Assembly (NCBI GenBank): GCA_035772405.1 | Contig: JAYKKM010000142.1 | Location: 2,384,501 to 2,448,500 of the forward strand | DNA length: 64,000 nt | Source: Chrysogorgia sp. JL179-B06 | Lineage: Eukaryota; Cnidaria; Anthozoa; Scleralcyonacea; Chrysogorgiidae | Direction: 5' to 3' | Part shown: positions 42,569 to 52,368 of the stretch, one piece after another | How the letters are laid out: every line of letters starts with the position of its first letter | How positions within the stretch are numbered: position 1 is the first letter of the stretch | The notes under the pieces: model-generated | Databases searched by the model: none | The model's input: the letters and a program-made list of their open reading frames with translations, nothing else | What the model was told of the DNA's origin: nothing | Program-made: the position numbers and the translations under genes

Positions 42569-43141
42569 TTAATTTTGTGTGGAAGGATGGTGACGTCTGC
42601 ACACTGCGCGATATTGCTCAGCACCACCAACGAATGATGGTCCTGGATTATATCTCCAATTGAATGGTGCATCAACAGTTGTTCCGCGAGTGTCACGACA
42701 AACGGCGCAATACGCTTTTAGAAATGTGATGTCGTCTGCCATTGGGAAGAGCGTGTCGAGTTCACCAAGTCTTTTTAAATGCTCTGTTGCTATGAGACCA
42801 CAAATAATGACGTGAATGCCGGCTTTGACATATTCGCGAATAATTGGAAGTAGATCAGAGTACCAATGGCCCTCATCAATGCCGATGACGTCATAGTCAG
42901 CTATCTCGGAAGAACTTGGAAGGTTGGTGATTAACTTCGCAGGTAAACTGTCTGATCCGACAACAATGGTCTGACGATGTGTGGAGAACGCGTGGTCAGT
43001 TCGCCTAGTGTCACCTGCGTTGTTCATGTAAAGGACTTTGAGCCCTGACTTACTTAACGTGATTAACCTACGAAGAGTCTCTGTTGTTTTTCCTGCAAAC
43101 ATGGGACCAATCGCGATTTCCAGTTTACCAACTTTTCTCAT
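42569..43141 (-). CDS. Thymidine kinase, type II
   Basis: 190 residues from the ATG at 43141. P-loop GPMFAGKTTETLRR at residues ~13-26, Walker B/catalytic VIGIDEGHWYSDLL at ~86-99, and a C-terminal zinc site made by CAVCR (~145) and CRRHH (~181). It phosphorylates thymidine to dTMP and expands the dTTP pool for DNA synthesis. Type II kinases are common in large DNA viruses and hosts but are unusual cargo for a Polinton. Followed by a zinc-finger gene 28 bp upstream on the same strand. Confidence 0.9.
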   Translation of the reverse strand: MRKVGKLEIAIGPMFAGKTTETLRRLITLSKSGLKVLYMNNAGDTRRTDHAFSTHRQTIVVGSDSLPAKLITNLPSSSEIADYDVIGIDEGHWYSDLLPIIREYVKAGIHVIICGLIATEHLKRLGELDTLFPMADDITFLKAYCAVCRDTRGTTVDAPFNWRYNPGPSFVGGAEQYRAVCRRHHPSTQN

Positions 43142-43169
43142 GGTTACTATACCTTCGGATAAATATTTT

Positions 43170-43865
43170 TTATTGTGGTGGAAACCGTCGTTCCATGTTG
43201 AATATCCGCTGGAGCTCTAAGTTTTTAAGGTGGGACCTCGAGCTCTCATGTCTTAAGCGATGCAGTGGGTCGTTGGTGACCACACCGCATGGGTGACAGG
43301 TGTACACGTTTTCATCTCTCACAAAGTGTCTGTGGGTGGGCGAGAGTACGTGGTCCCTGATATCATCCGCACCCAGTATCTCATTACACCCCACCTTGCA
43401 AACGTGAACGTCGCGGTTTGCAGCGAGCTCTAGCCACGCTTTGGCTTTGGTTGGGCATGGTTTCCACATAAGGGTCGCTAAGAACACTTCGAGGAAGTTA
43501 CCGAGTAATGTAGCGTTGGACTTACGAGGGTTGTTCAAGTAGACACCACTCGCTAACATAAGGTACTTGAATGGTGAGTAACACCACACAGGGATTATGC
43601 TAGCTAATCTATCAGCAAGCTCGTTGGCTCTTTCCTCCCGAAGATCGATCCAAGCGTCGAGAAGATGCCTAGTACGGTTGACCTGAGAGCCAAACCGTTT
43701 TGGTAACCCTCCGTCGTGGTTGAGGTCGAGGAGTGGTGAGCATATTGAGAAGTACTCGTTTAAGACCTTGGGTCCAGGGGCGTCTTGTGGGGTAGACACA
43801 CTGGTAAAGGCCGTTCTAAGCATGTTGGCAATATCTTCTTCGCTAACCTCTCGGGCTTGAGTCAT
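43170..43865 (-). CDS. Zinc-finger protein, unrecognised
   Basis: 231 residues from the ATG at 43865. The N-terminal ~130 residues are helical without known motifs. The C-terminal third has two Cys/His clusters: CKVGCNEI … HVLSPTHRHF and YTCHPCGVV … HRLRHESSRSH, both compatible with C2H2-like zinc binding. In the same short minus block as thymidine kinase, probably an early gene. A nucleic-acid-binding regulator is the simplest guess. Confidence 0.55.
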   Translation of the reverse strand: MTQAREVSEEDIANMLRTAFTSVSTPQDAPGPKVLNEYFSICSPLLDLNHDGGLPKRFGSQVNRTRHLLDAWIDLREERANELADRLASIIPVWCYSPFKYLMLASGVYLNNPRKSNATLLGNFLEVFLATLMWKPCPTKAKAWLELAANRDVHVCKVGCNEILGADDIRDHVLSPTHRHFVRDENVYTCHPCGVVTNDPLHRLRHESSRSHLKNLELQRIFNMERRFPPQ

Positions 43866-43996
43866 TATGTTATACTCCCAGAAAAAATCCTAATTTTTTA
43901 GTGCGTTTGGTCTGGAACTGTGAGATACCTGTGAGGTCATCTGTGAGACACCTGTGAGGTCAACTGTGAGTAAGATAACACGTGATAATGTATTAG
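43866..43996. promoter_or_regulatory. Divergent promoter with 23-bp direct repeats
   Basis: Spacer between divergent genes holding two and a third copies of a 23-bp unit, ctgtgagAtacctgtgaggtcat (43918-43972), each with two CTGTGAG/CCTGTGAGG words. Likely a transcription-factor binding cluster that could switch the two divergent blocks. Confidence 0.5.
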
Positions 43997-44332
43997 ATGG
44001 TTGAGGACTCACAGACGGCTGTTGAAGCGAAGATTACGGCTGATGTGAAAAGTGTTAAGGTGAAGGACCCAAAGCGTGTCGCTGCTGGTAAAAAGTTGGC
44101 TGAGATATCGAAAGCCGCGAAAGAAAAGAAAATGCGTGAAATGATAGTCAATGAAGAACAGGGTGGTGAGTGGAGCTATGGTTACATTGTTGGAACACTT
44201 GGTGTTATCATTGCTGCTGCTTCACTATGGTACACAATTAGCAGTGAAAAAGAACCTGTGAGTACTGCACCAGCACCTGCGTCAGAAAGTCATAAAACTC
44301 GTCGTCCAGCGTTAGACACATTTGATTCTTGA
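43997..44332 (+). CDS. Small membrane protein 1 of the right block
   Basis: 111 residues from the ATG at 43997. Basic Lys-rich N-terminal half (KDPKRVAAGKKLAEISKAAK) and a transmembrane helix (YGYIVGTLGVIIAAASLWY) at ~70-88, then a Pro/Ala/Ser tail. First of three consecutive small membrane-protein genes. Confidence 0.55.
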   Translation: MVEDSQTAVEAKITADVKSVKVKDPKRVAAGKKLAEISKAAKEKKMREMIVNEEQGGEWSYGYIVGTLGVIIAAASLWYTISSEKEPVSTAPAPASESHKTRRPALDTFDS

Positions 44333-44347
44333 ACAAAACACACGACA

Positions 44348-44590
44348 ATGTATATGACTGCGATCGATCGAAAAGAACTTATGAACGAATTGTACGATGC
44401 GCTACTTGTCACGACTGGTGCTGTGGCAGTGAGTATGATTTCTAAAAAGGCTTTGGGAGAACCATTGGGAACACCAGAGACAGTGAAAGGTACAGTGAAA
44501 CTTGCTGCGGCTGTTGGTGCAGGAACGCTGCTAGTAAAGTGGGTGCAATCGAAAAAGTGGATACCGACAGACCCATTCAAATCAACGTAA
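44348..44590 (+). CDS. Small membrane protein 2 of the right block
   Basis: 80 residues from the ATG at 44348, with two moderately hydrophobic stretches (ALLVTTGAVAVSMISKKA; LAAAVGAGTLLVKWV). Overall short and weakly hydrophobic, so a membrane role is likely but not certain. Five bases before the next gene. Confidence 0.5.
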   Translation: MYMTAIDRKELMNELYDALLVTTGAVAVSMISKKALGEPLGTPETVKGTVKLAAAVGAGTLLVKWVQSKKWIPTDPFKST

Positions 44591-44594
44591 GTTA

Positions 44595-45014
44595 ATGGTG
44601 AGTGTTGTGGCTGGAGGGATATTTAACGCAGTGGCTTTTGCAGGCGCTGGCTTTATGTTTTCGAAATTTAATCACTCAGGCTATGAAGCTGAGATGAAAA
44701 GGCACAACCATGCGTTGGAACAGCTAGCCAGTGCGAAAGAAGTGTGGTATGAGAATGAGGTCGCCAAGAAAGATAAGATCCAGCGCTTACGACAACGGCT
44801 CTCTGACGCTAATGCTGACATCAATGACACAAACCACGCGTTGGAGGAACTTAGAAGCGTAATGACCATACGGTACAGCGGACGAGTGTTCACTGACCTC
44901 CCGAAGATTGCGGATTACTACCAACCAAGTGCGGAAATGAAGGAATACCAATTACTGTTTGTTGGTGCGTTAGGTTTGGGTAGTGGAATAGTAGTGTGGG
45001 TGCTAACTCAATAA
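44595..45014 (+). CDS. Two-helix membrane protein with coiled coil
   Basis: 139 residues from the ATG at 44595. Hydrophobic segment at ~3-20 (VVAGGIFNAVAFAGAGF), a central heptad-like region (~30-95, including KKDKIQRLRQRLSDANADIN) and a C-terminal hydrophobic segment (LLFVGALGLGSGIVVWVL). The hairpin-like arrangement resembles viral membrane fusion or scaffolding proteins in outline only; no family recognised. Confidence 0.5.
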   Translation: MVSVVAGGIFNAVAFAGAGFMFSKFNHSGYEAEMKRHNHALEQLASAKEVWYENEVAKKDKIQRLRQRLSDANADINDTNHALEELRSVMTIRYSGRVFTDLPKIADYYQPSAEMKEYQLLFVGALGLGSGIVVWVLTQ

Positions 45015-45039
45015 AAAATGTTGGAGTAGTATAAGAGTG

Positions 45040-45618
45040 ATGGACAAACTTATGAGGCAGATGAGCTACGGCTACACAATTGACGAAATCGCGAGTGAGA
45101 CGCAAACTGAGTGTGGAGACACCTTCAGAATTTACTACTGCTCAGATTGTGACGTTGTGAAAAACGTAAGTGACTGCGGTGGGTACGCGTGTCCAAAGTG
45201 TGGCGACATCGAATGGGGTTACACTCAGAGTTACAGCGACATGAGACTCACGCGATTAAAAAGCGTTCACAAACGGTCTTGGTGGATGGGGAGGAGACTG
45301 CGGAACGTTGTGAAGGGTGAGCACCTTGAGTTGATAAAAGAGGACTTCCTGAAAGTTGTCAATGTGCTGCACTCATGCAATTTGATCAAGGGTAGAAATG
45401 TCAGCAGATATGGATACTACATTATTAGGTTGTGTCATAGAAGACGAGTCAAGACACTCAAGAAGGTGTCAGACCTCAAAGACGGGAAGGTGAAAGACTT
45501 GTTCGACGATAATTTGTTTGGGGTGGTGTACCCAAAACTAGGATGGTGCGAAAGTGGTGACAATTATTACGACGAGTGGTTTAGGAAAAAAACAAGTGTA
45601 GTATATAGAAGCCAATGA
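45040..45618 (+). CDS. Zinc-ribbon protein, possible late transcription factor-like
   Basis: 192 residues from the ATG at 45040. A CxxC … CxxC zinc ribbon (YYCSDCDVV … YACPKCGDI) at ~32-57 is followed by a helical region with SVHKRSWWMGRR and ISRYGYYIIRLCHRR-type Arg/Tyr motifs. The order of zinc ribbon plus helical Arg/Tyr domain recalls the VLTF3-like late transcription factors of large DNA viruses, but I regard this as tentative. Its stop overlaps the start of the polymerase gene by 4 bp. Confidence 0.5.
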   Translation: MDKLMRQMSYGYTIDEIASETQTECGDTFRIYYCSDCDVVKNVSDCGGYACPKCGDIEWGYTQSYSDMRLTRLKSVHKRSWWMGRRLRNVVKGEHLELIKEDFLKVVNVLHSCNLIKGRNVSRYGYYIIRLCHRRRVKTLKKVSDLKDGKVKDLFDDNLFGVVYPKLGWCESGDNYYDEWFRKKTSVVYRSQ

Positions 45619-48600
45619 GTCGGACTGTGAAAAACCCACTGACAAAAAGACGGGCGCATAAGACGAGTGCAGCCGTTGTCAACTCACTAACAGATGAAGC
45701 GACCAACGTTCACGGCTTCTTTAGAGATCAAGAGGGACAACCTGTAGTCGAAGACCTCGCACCGTCAACGCATCTGTTGGATCGAGCACTGAGAGGGTTC
45801 ACAAGGTCCTATGGAGTCGAAGTAATTGACGACAGAGACATCAATCAGGTAAATGGTAGTAGAAGTGTTGTCACTAACCTTTTGAGACGTGAGCTGGGTG
45901 AGACCAACGGAATGAAAGTGGTAGAGACAGTCAAGGTCACTTTTGAGAAAGTTTTAGAACTCAATAAGACCACATACAAAACTGCCTACTTTAACAGCGA
46001 AACGTTCGTCGTCATTAACGAGCATGACATCGAGGGTGTCGCCAATCGTGGGTCGGAGCAGATTTTGACGCGGATAGCTGGGTGGTTATCTGAGGGGTCT
46101 GGATGGACTATCGACAAAATAGATGCGCACTACGTCAATGTCGCTATTTACAGACCTTTGCATGGGAGTAGCTACATTGCGTTGCCAAAGGAGCTGCGCA
46201 ACAGTATGAAGGGTCTGATAAATGTAAATAACGATGATGACAACGAGTGCTTTAGATGGTGCCACCTAGCGCATAAGTTTCCTGTTGGAAAACACTCCGA
46301 TAGAACGTCGAAGTACGCTAGGCATGTCGGTGAGCTGAATTATGACGGAATTGACTTCCCAGTCACACTCAAAGACTACAACAAGATCGAAAAGGCAAAC
46401 GATATTAGCATTAATGTTTTTGGGTACGAAAATTTGCAACCATTCCCTGTGTACGTTTCTAAGGAGGCGTATCTTGACCACATGGACCTATTGTTGATAA
46501 CTAATGACGTGGGCAACAAGCATTATGTGTACATTCGCGATTTTAACAAATTCATGTACCGTCAGACAAAGTATAAGGCGAGAAAGCACTTTTGCAGGTA
46601 TTGTTTGCAGTGTTTCACCCGCGCGGACGTGATTGAAAGTCATATTGAAGTGTGTTTGGTCATTAATGGGAAGCAAGCTATTAAAATGCCGCAAAAAGGT
46701 GCGAAAGTGAAATACGAGAATTTTAGCAGACAATTAAATGTACCATTTGTGGTGTATGCAGACTTCGAGGCTATCACACAGAAGGTGCACACAGCGACAC
46801 CATCAAGCGAGTGTAGCTACACAAGTGCTTACCAGAGGCACGTTGACTGTGGTTATGGGTATAAACTGGTTTGTTGCTATGACAATGAGTACAGTAAGCC
46901 AGTAAAAGTGTACCGCGGTGAAAATGCAGTCAACAAGTTCATTGGGGAGATGCTAGAAATTGTCGAATATTGTAAAGAGACATCTGAGAGTCACTTTAAC
47001 AAATAAATGACACTGACTGATGCCGATAAGAAGAACTTTGACGAGGCTAAGACTTGTCATATTTGCAGTGTTGAGTACACTGGTGCTAACGTTAGAGTGA
47101 GAGACCACTGTCACGTGTCAGGTAAGTACAGAGGGTCTGCACATCGTGAATGTAACGTGAACTTTAAGTTGACTGACAAAATTCCTGTGATCTTTCATAA
47201 CTTACGCGGCTACGATAGCCATTTCATCATGCAGGAGATTGGCAAGTTTGGTCAAGACATAAACGTGATACCGAACAACATGGAGAAGTACATGGCGTTC
47301 ATGCTTGGGAAAAACTTGGTATTCTTGGACAGCTTTCAGTTCATGGGTAGTGGTCTAGACAACTTGGTGAGGAACCTACCAAGGGACGCTTTCAAATACA
47401 CGTCAGAAGTGTTTCGTGACGACGGGTTGGCACTAATGACAAGAAAGGGGGTCTATCCCTATGATTACATGGACTCCTTTGATAAATTCGATGAATGCGA
47501 GCTACCCTCCAAAAAGGACTTTTACAGCGTTCTGAATGATGAGCACATTACGGAAGAAATGCACGAGCGCGCCATTGATGTGTGGGACTACTTCGACGTT
47601 GAAAACATGGGTGGGTATCACGACCTGTATTTGAAAAGTGACGTGCTCTTGCTTGCCGACGTTTTCGAGAACTTTAGAAAGACATGCCATCGTGAGTACA
47701 AATTAGACCCGTGTCACTATTTCACGTCGCCTGGATTGGCTTGGGATGCCATGTTAAAGATGACTGGAGTGGAGCTCGAATTATTGTCCGACATCGACAT
47801 GTTCCAGTTCGTAGAACTAGGTATGCGTGGTGGTGTGAGCTACATATGCAACAGACATGGTGTGGCGAATAATAAGTACATGAAGGGGTATGATAAAGCG
47901 CAAGAGTCGAAGTATTTAATGTACCTTGATGCCAACAATTTGTACGGATGGGCGATGAGTCGAAGTCTACCTACGGGAGGCTTCAAGTGGTGACTAAGAA
48001 AGAAATAGAAAAGGTTAATCTATGCGACTATCACAACAATAGTGAAAAGGGCTTACTGCTCGAAGTCGACTTGGAGTACCCAGCCCATTTGCATGACCTA
48101 CACAACGATTACCCACTGGCTCCCGAGAAGATGGAGATAACCGTTGACATGTTGTCGGAGTACTGCACGAAAATCAAAAATAAGTTTAACGTGAGTGTTG
48201 GCGGCGTGAAAAAGCTGGTGACTAATTTGATGGACAAAAAAAAGTATGTGTGTCACTACGGAAATCTGCAGTTGTACATGGATCTTGGATTAAAAATCAA
48301 TAAGATTCACAGGGTCCTGCAGTTTGACCAGTCCAAGTGGCTAGGCAAGTACATCGACTTTAACACAGTCAAAAGAACTGCGGCTAAGAACGCTTTTGAG
48401 AAGGACTTCTTCAAGTTAATGAACAACAGTGTGTTCGGAAAAACGATGGAAAACTTGAGGAAGCGTGTGGACGTAAGATTAGTGACCACTGCGGAGAAAT
48501 TTAAAAAGCTTGTCTCAAAGCCGACGTTTGTCTCTTGTAAGATATTTAGCAAGAACCTAGTCGCTGTCCACAAAGTTAAAGAAACACTGACACTAAATCG

Positions 48601-49234
48601 ACCCGCGTATGTAGGTATGTGCATACTAGACTTGAGTAAAACGCTGATGTACAATTTTCACTACAATTATATTATGAAAAAGTACTCTAGCGACACCTGT
48701 AGATTGCACTTCACTGACACTGACAGTCTGTTGTACTCAATCAAAACTGACGACGTTTATTCCGACTTTATGATGGAGTGCGAAAAGTTCGACAATAGCG
48801 ACTATCCTGCAGACAGCCCATTCTTTTTTAGAGAGAATAAGAAAGTTATTGGGAAGATGAAGGACGAGTGCGCTGGAACGCCAATTGTCGAGTTCGTCGG
48901 GTTGCGCAGTAAAATGTACAGCTATTTGAAAGAGGGTGGAGGTGGCGGGAAAACCGCTAAAGGTATTAGAAAAAATATAATTAAAAAAGTGATCAGACAC
49001 GAAGATTACAAAAGTGTGTTACTTGAGCAGAAACAATTGCGACACACAATGAAGACCATTAGAAGTGTCAAACATCAGCTCGGTAGTTATGAAATTAATA
49101 AAGTGTCGCTATCCTGCTTTGATGATAAACGATACCTTTTAGAAAATGGTATTGACTCCTACGCGTATGGTCACAAAAACATTGAAGTGAGAGGCGAGGC
49201 GACAAACGCTGAAAATAGTGAACAAACGGACTAA
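45615..49234 (+). pseudogene. Protein-primed DNA polymerase B of the Polinton, with a stop and a frameshift
   Basis: Part 1 (45615-47006) has a C2H2-like finger (~residues 325-347) and exonuclease motif I (VYADFEAI, ~381). It ends at an in-frame TAA at 47004-47006; the same frame resumes at 47007 with a Cys/His block (CHICSVEY … DHCHVSGKYRG), exo II (HNLRGYDSHF), exo III (SDVLLLADVF) and polymerase motif A (YLDANNLYGWAM). Part 2 is in another frame (47948 to 49234), frame change between 47,948 and 47,993, and has motif B (KLMNNSVFGKTMENL) and motif C (HFTDTDSLLYS). The last 12 residues lie in the right TIR. The gene replicates the element in active copies; this copy is interrupted twice. Confidence 0.9.
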
Positions 49235-50017
49235 TCTATTATTAACAGGTGGCAATAACCTAATTTGCATAACAGGTGGCAATTTTATCACGCGTGAGAC
49301 ACTTTTACGACACATAGATTTGTAAAAATGTTTAAACGACTATTTTTTTAAATGTGATTTGACAAATTTGTGAAAATATTTAAACGACTATTTTTTTAAA
49401 TGTGATTTGACAAATTTGTGAAAATGTTGAAACGACTATTTTTTTAAATGTGATTTGACAAATTTGTGAAAATGTTGAAACGACACTTTCTATTTTTTAA
49501 ACGTGATTTAACAAATTTTGTGAAAATGTTGAAACGACTATTTTTTAAATGTGATTTGACAAATTTGTGAAAATGTTGAAATGACACTCTCTATTTTTTA
49601 ATATGTGAGAGTGGGCTCGTACCACATTTTATTTTTTTAACACGCGAAAATGTTGAAATGACACTTTCTATTTTTTCCTAAATGTAATTTGTGAGAATTT
49701 TGAAACGACACTTTCTATTTTTTAAATGTGGCTGAAATGGTGTCAAATTTAGTATAAACTTGGTATTGTTTCGCTAGTCTCGCGTGTGTTTGACATCAAT
49801 TTAGTAGAAAACGTGCGAAGGGTGTCTAGATTGACTAACGATCGCTGTAGTAGTATAGCAAGTAGGGCTGAGAGCTTATTCGACGTCAAACGTGAATATA
49901 AACACCAAAACATCGTCAAATTTGTCGAATCGCGATTTGGCAAAATTTGGTGATGTTTTGGTGTTTATATTCACGTTTGACGTCGATTGGGCTCGCAGCC
50001 CTACTTGCTATACTACT
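49199..50017. repeat. Right terminal inverted repeat of the Polinton, 819 bp
   Basis: Mirror image of 31441-32259, including the iteron run (49310-49740) and the 169-bp terminal palindrome (49849-50017). Both palindromes are in the same orientation relative to the element ends. Confidence 0.95.
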
Positions 50018-50023
50018 TGCAAT
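50018..50023. repeat. 6-bp target-site duplication, right
   Basis: tgcaat, identical to 31435-31440. Confidence 0.9.
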
Positions 50024-50575
50024 TAAGCAGATCAGAAATATGAAACATGCAGGTTAACGGCACGATATGTTTATCACACCTTATAACTTTATTTTAATAT
50101 ACCTCAGGGGCCTTTGACGACAGACAAATTATTTTTTACATGTCAAACTCTTCATGCACGATTACATGATTCAGCTACTAACACATGAAACATTGTGTTT
50201 TTTCATTGCAAAACTCCGCATTGCGCGTATTAAAACGTATATATCCAAGGTAATTGAGACAGGATGAAATTTGTCATAAATTCCCTGTCGAAAACACACC
50301 CAATTTTAATTTTACATAAACTTTTACCTCAAACCGAACATGCTGCAATTAAGCAGATTAGAAATATGAAACATGCAGGTTAACTGCACGATATGTTTAT
50401 CACACCTTATAACTTTATTTTAATATACCTCAGGGGTCTTTGACGACAGATAAATTATGTTTTACATGTCAAACTCTTCATGCACGATTACATGATTCAG
50501 CTACTAACACATGAAACATTGTGTTTTTTCAATGCAAAAACTCCGCATTGCGCGTATTAAAATGCCAAATATTAC
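50024..50575. repeat. ~310-330 bp tandem repeat, right of the Polinton
   Basis: The remainder of the interrupted unit plus at least one more unit, with the same diagnostic words as the left side; ends near gcgcgtattaaaa at ~50560 where a SINE-containing segment begins. Confidence 0.8.
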
Positions 50576-50624
50576 TTGTAATATACCCAGAGTCTTGTCC
50601 CTGCATTACCACCACTATGTATGC

Positions 50625-50811
50625 AGAACTCGTGGCTGGGCTCTCGGCGGCGGCTTCCGCGTGGCTCAGAGCGCTGCTCTGGCGTCGCGGGGTCGCGGTT
50701 CGATTCCAGCCGGAAGGCCTCTAAGTTGCATTTTTCGCAACTGGTCCCGGTTTGGGCTTAAAATGTATATATTCCAACACTCGAGGTTTTCCTTCGCCAT
50801 AAATCCTTAGA

Positions 50812-50815
<4 letters not shown>
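50625..50815 (+). mobile_element. tRNA-derived SINE
   Basis: Contains RNA polymerase III promoter boxes in tRNA order: A-box-like tggctcagagcgctg (~50661) and B-box ggttcgattcc (~50698), inside a tRNA-like fold starting ggcttccgcg. It continues into a non-tRNA body and ends in a TA microsatellite. Mismatches in the acceptor stem show it is not a functional tRNA gene. Confidence 0.65.
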
Positions 50816-50858
<43 letters not shown>

Positions 50859-50880
50859 TATATACATATATATATATATA
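50816..50880. repeat. (TA)n microsatellite
   Basis: About 65 bp of TA repeats with a few CA interruptions, after the SINE. Confidence 0.9.
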
Positions 50881-51167
50881 GAATGGTATTTAAAATGATT
50901 GTTTCATTACTATACTTACTTCCATTTTCCACACACACGATTAACTTTTAACGATAGAAGCCCTCCACTCCCCAGCAATCTTGAAATAAATCAAGACTCC
51001 AGCCCTTGTGACACTGGACCGCCGTCCAGTGTCACAAGGGCTGGAGTCTTGATTTATTTCAAGATTGCTGGGGAGTGGAGGGCTTCTATCGTTAAAAGTT
51101 AATCGTGTGTGTGGAAAATGGAAGTAAGTATAGTAATGAAACAATCATTTTAAATACCATTCTATAT
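50876..51167. repeat. 292-bp near-perfect palindrome
   Basis: Arms of ~144 bp (50876-51019 and 51024-51167) are reverse complements with no mismatch noticed, separated by only 4 bp (cgcc, 51020-51023). Both strands therefore encode the same short reading frame. A recent foldback duplication, a MITE, or an assembly artefact from a hairpin molecule are all possible. Confidence 0.9.
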
Positions 51168-51347
51168 TAGCACGCTTTTACCGGCTTGTGCACTCTCGTC
51201 CACAAACCAATCCGGGGGAAAAGGGTTTACGCCTGTTAGATCGTACGCGGGTCACCCATTATGTGCCGTAGTGCGGCTCCGGTACGGGACAAACATCCGA
51301 TGCTTTTCTAGTAGATCTTGGAGAGTGAAACAAACACTCACAAAAAT

Positions 51348-51381
<34 letters not shown>

Positions 51382-52368
51382 GGTATATTAATCTATTTTA
51401 CATAAACTTTCACCCCATACTGAGCATGCTGCAATTAAGCCGATTAGAGAGAACACGCCTATGAAACATGCAGGCATGCAATAACGATGAACGGACAAAC
51501 TAATAGCAGACCGTAACATATCGGCAGCAATTTCCCTCACTGTTTGCAATGCTGATTAAATAAGTGTCGACAATGCGTCGAAGTGAAAGTTAAAATGGAA
51601 TTATTTAATTCCAACAGTTGAATGGCTTGAACCTCTTAACAACGGTTTACACATAGGGCACAGTGTGTGAAGGCAGCTTTTTGTGTTGATTTGTTTATAT
51701 GATCATGCATGTGGTAACCAAGTAAATTAAACGCGAAAAATGCATTCTTAAATATCCCATATTATTACTTATTGGATTCCTCTGAGCCCAATATTGGGCG
51801 AGACCGAAGGTCGACGCTAATATTGCAAATATTTTGTACTATTGGACGAAGATGAATCCAATGAAGATGAATCCAAGGTGTCAAAAGCAACCTTGGCCAA
51901 TATGTTGCATCGTAAAGCGACAATTGATTGGACGATTATATGTAAGGGTATAATAACACCCCATAAAACACTCGCTATTAAGAATGAATAAACCTAATAG
52001 ATTTTCGAAAAAATTATTAACAATCTAAATAGGGTCCGCATTTTTCCAGCATACTATATCAGTATTTGGCCGCACCGGACCTAAATCTTCAATATAAAAT
52101 ACTATGAGACCACATAAGATATATTTGTACTACTTATATAAACGGCTGTTGTATCACTGAGATACGGATAACACAAAGTGTTTACTAAAAACTTGACCCA
52201 ACCCTTAACAAAATCGTGCATGCGGACAGCTGGGGTAAACATGATACCGGAAACCGACAAATATATAAAGTAAACTGAATGTCATTCTTTAAATTATATT
52301 GAAGAAATCTTTAGGGAATGAACGATCTTGATATATGAACATGTTCAGTTTACCATATTTCGTTTTGA
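51168..52368. other. No gene seen; partial copy of the tandem repeat
   Basis: 51400-51485 repeats the catgctgcaatta…gaaacatgcagg end of the Polinton-flanking satellite after another short TA tract (51350-51378). The rest is AT-rich, unassigned. Confidence 0.4.

Larger units (their letters stand above)
31441..50017. mobile_element. Complete Maverick/Polinton (adintovirus-like), 18,577 bp
   Basis: Bounded by 819-bp terminal inverted repeats, 5'-AG…CT-3' ends and a 6-bp target duplication, all standard for Polintons. It encodes the set expected of the group: protein-primed family B DNA polymerase, retroviral-type integrase with chromodomain, A32-like packaging ATPase and a capsid protein of the Polinton type, plus accessory genes. 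Four strand blocks: minus to 38,690, plus to 42,333, minus to 43,865, plus to the right TIR. Capsid, integrase and polymerase genes each carry disruptive changes, so this copy is probably not autonomous as assembled. I did not recognise an adenovirus-type maturation protease. Confidence 0.95.

Noticed and set aside
50655..50722. tRNA gene
   Set aside because: A and B boxes are present but the acceptor and anticodon stems do not pair well and the region continues into a SINE body.
50899..51144. Two opposite-strand frames with the same N-terminal half
   Set aside because: They are a trivial consequence of the perfect palindrome.
51350..51378. Possible recombination site in a TA tract
   Set aside because: It is a simple TA microsatellite with no associated recombinase features.
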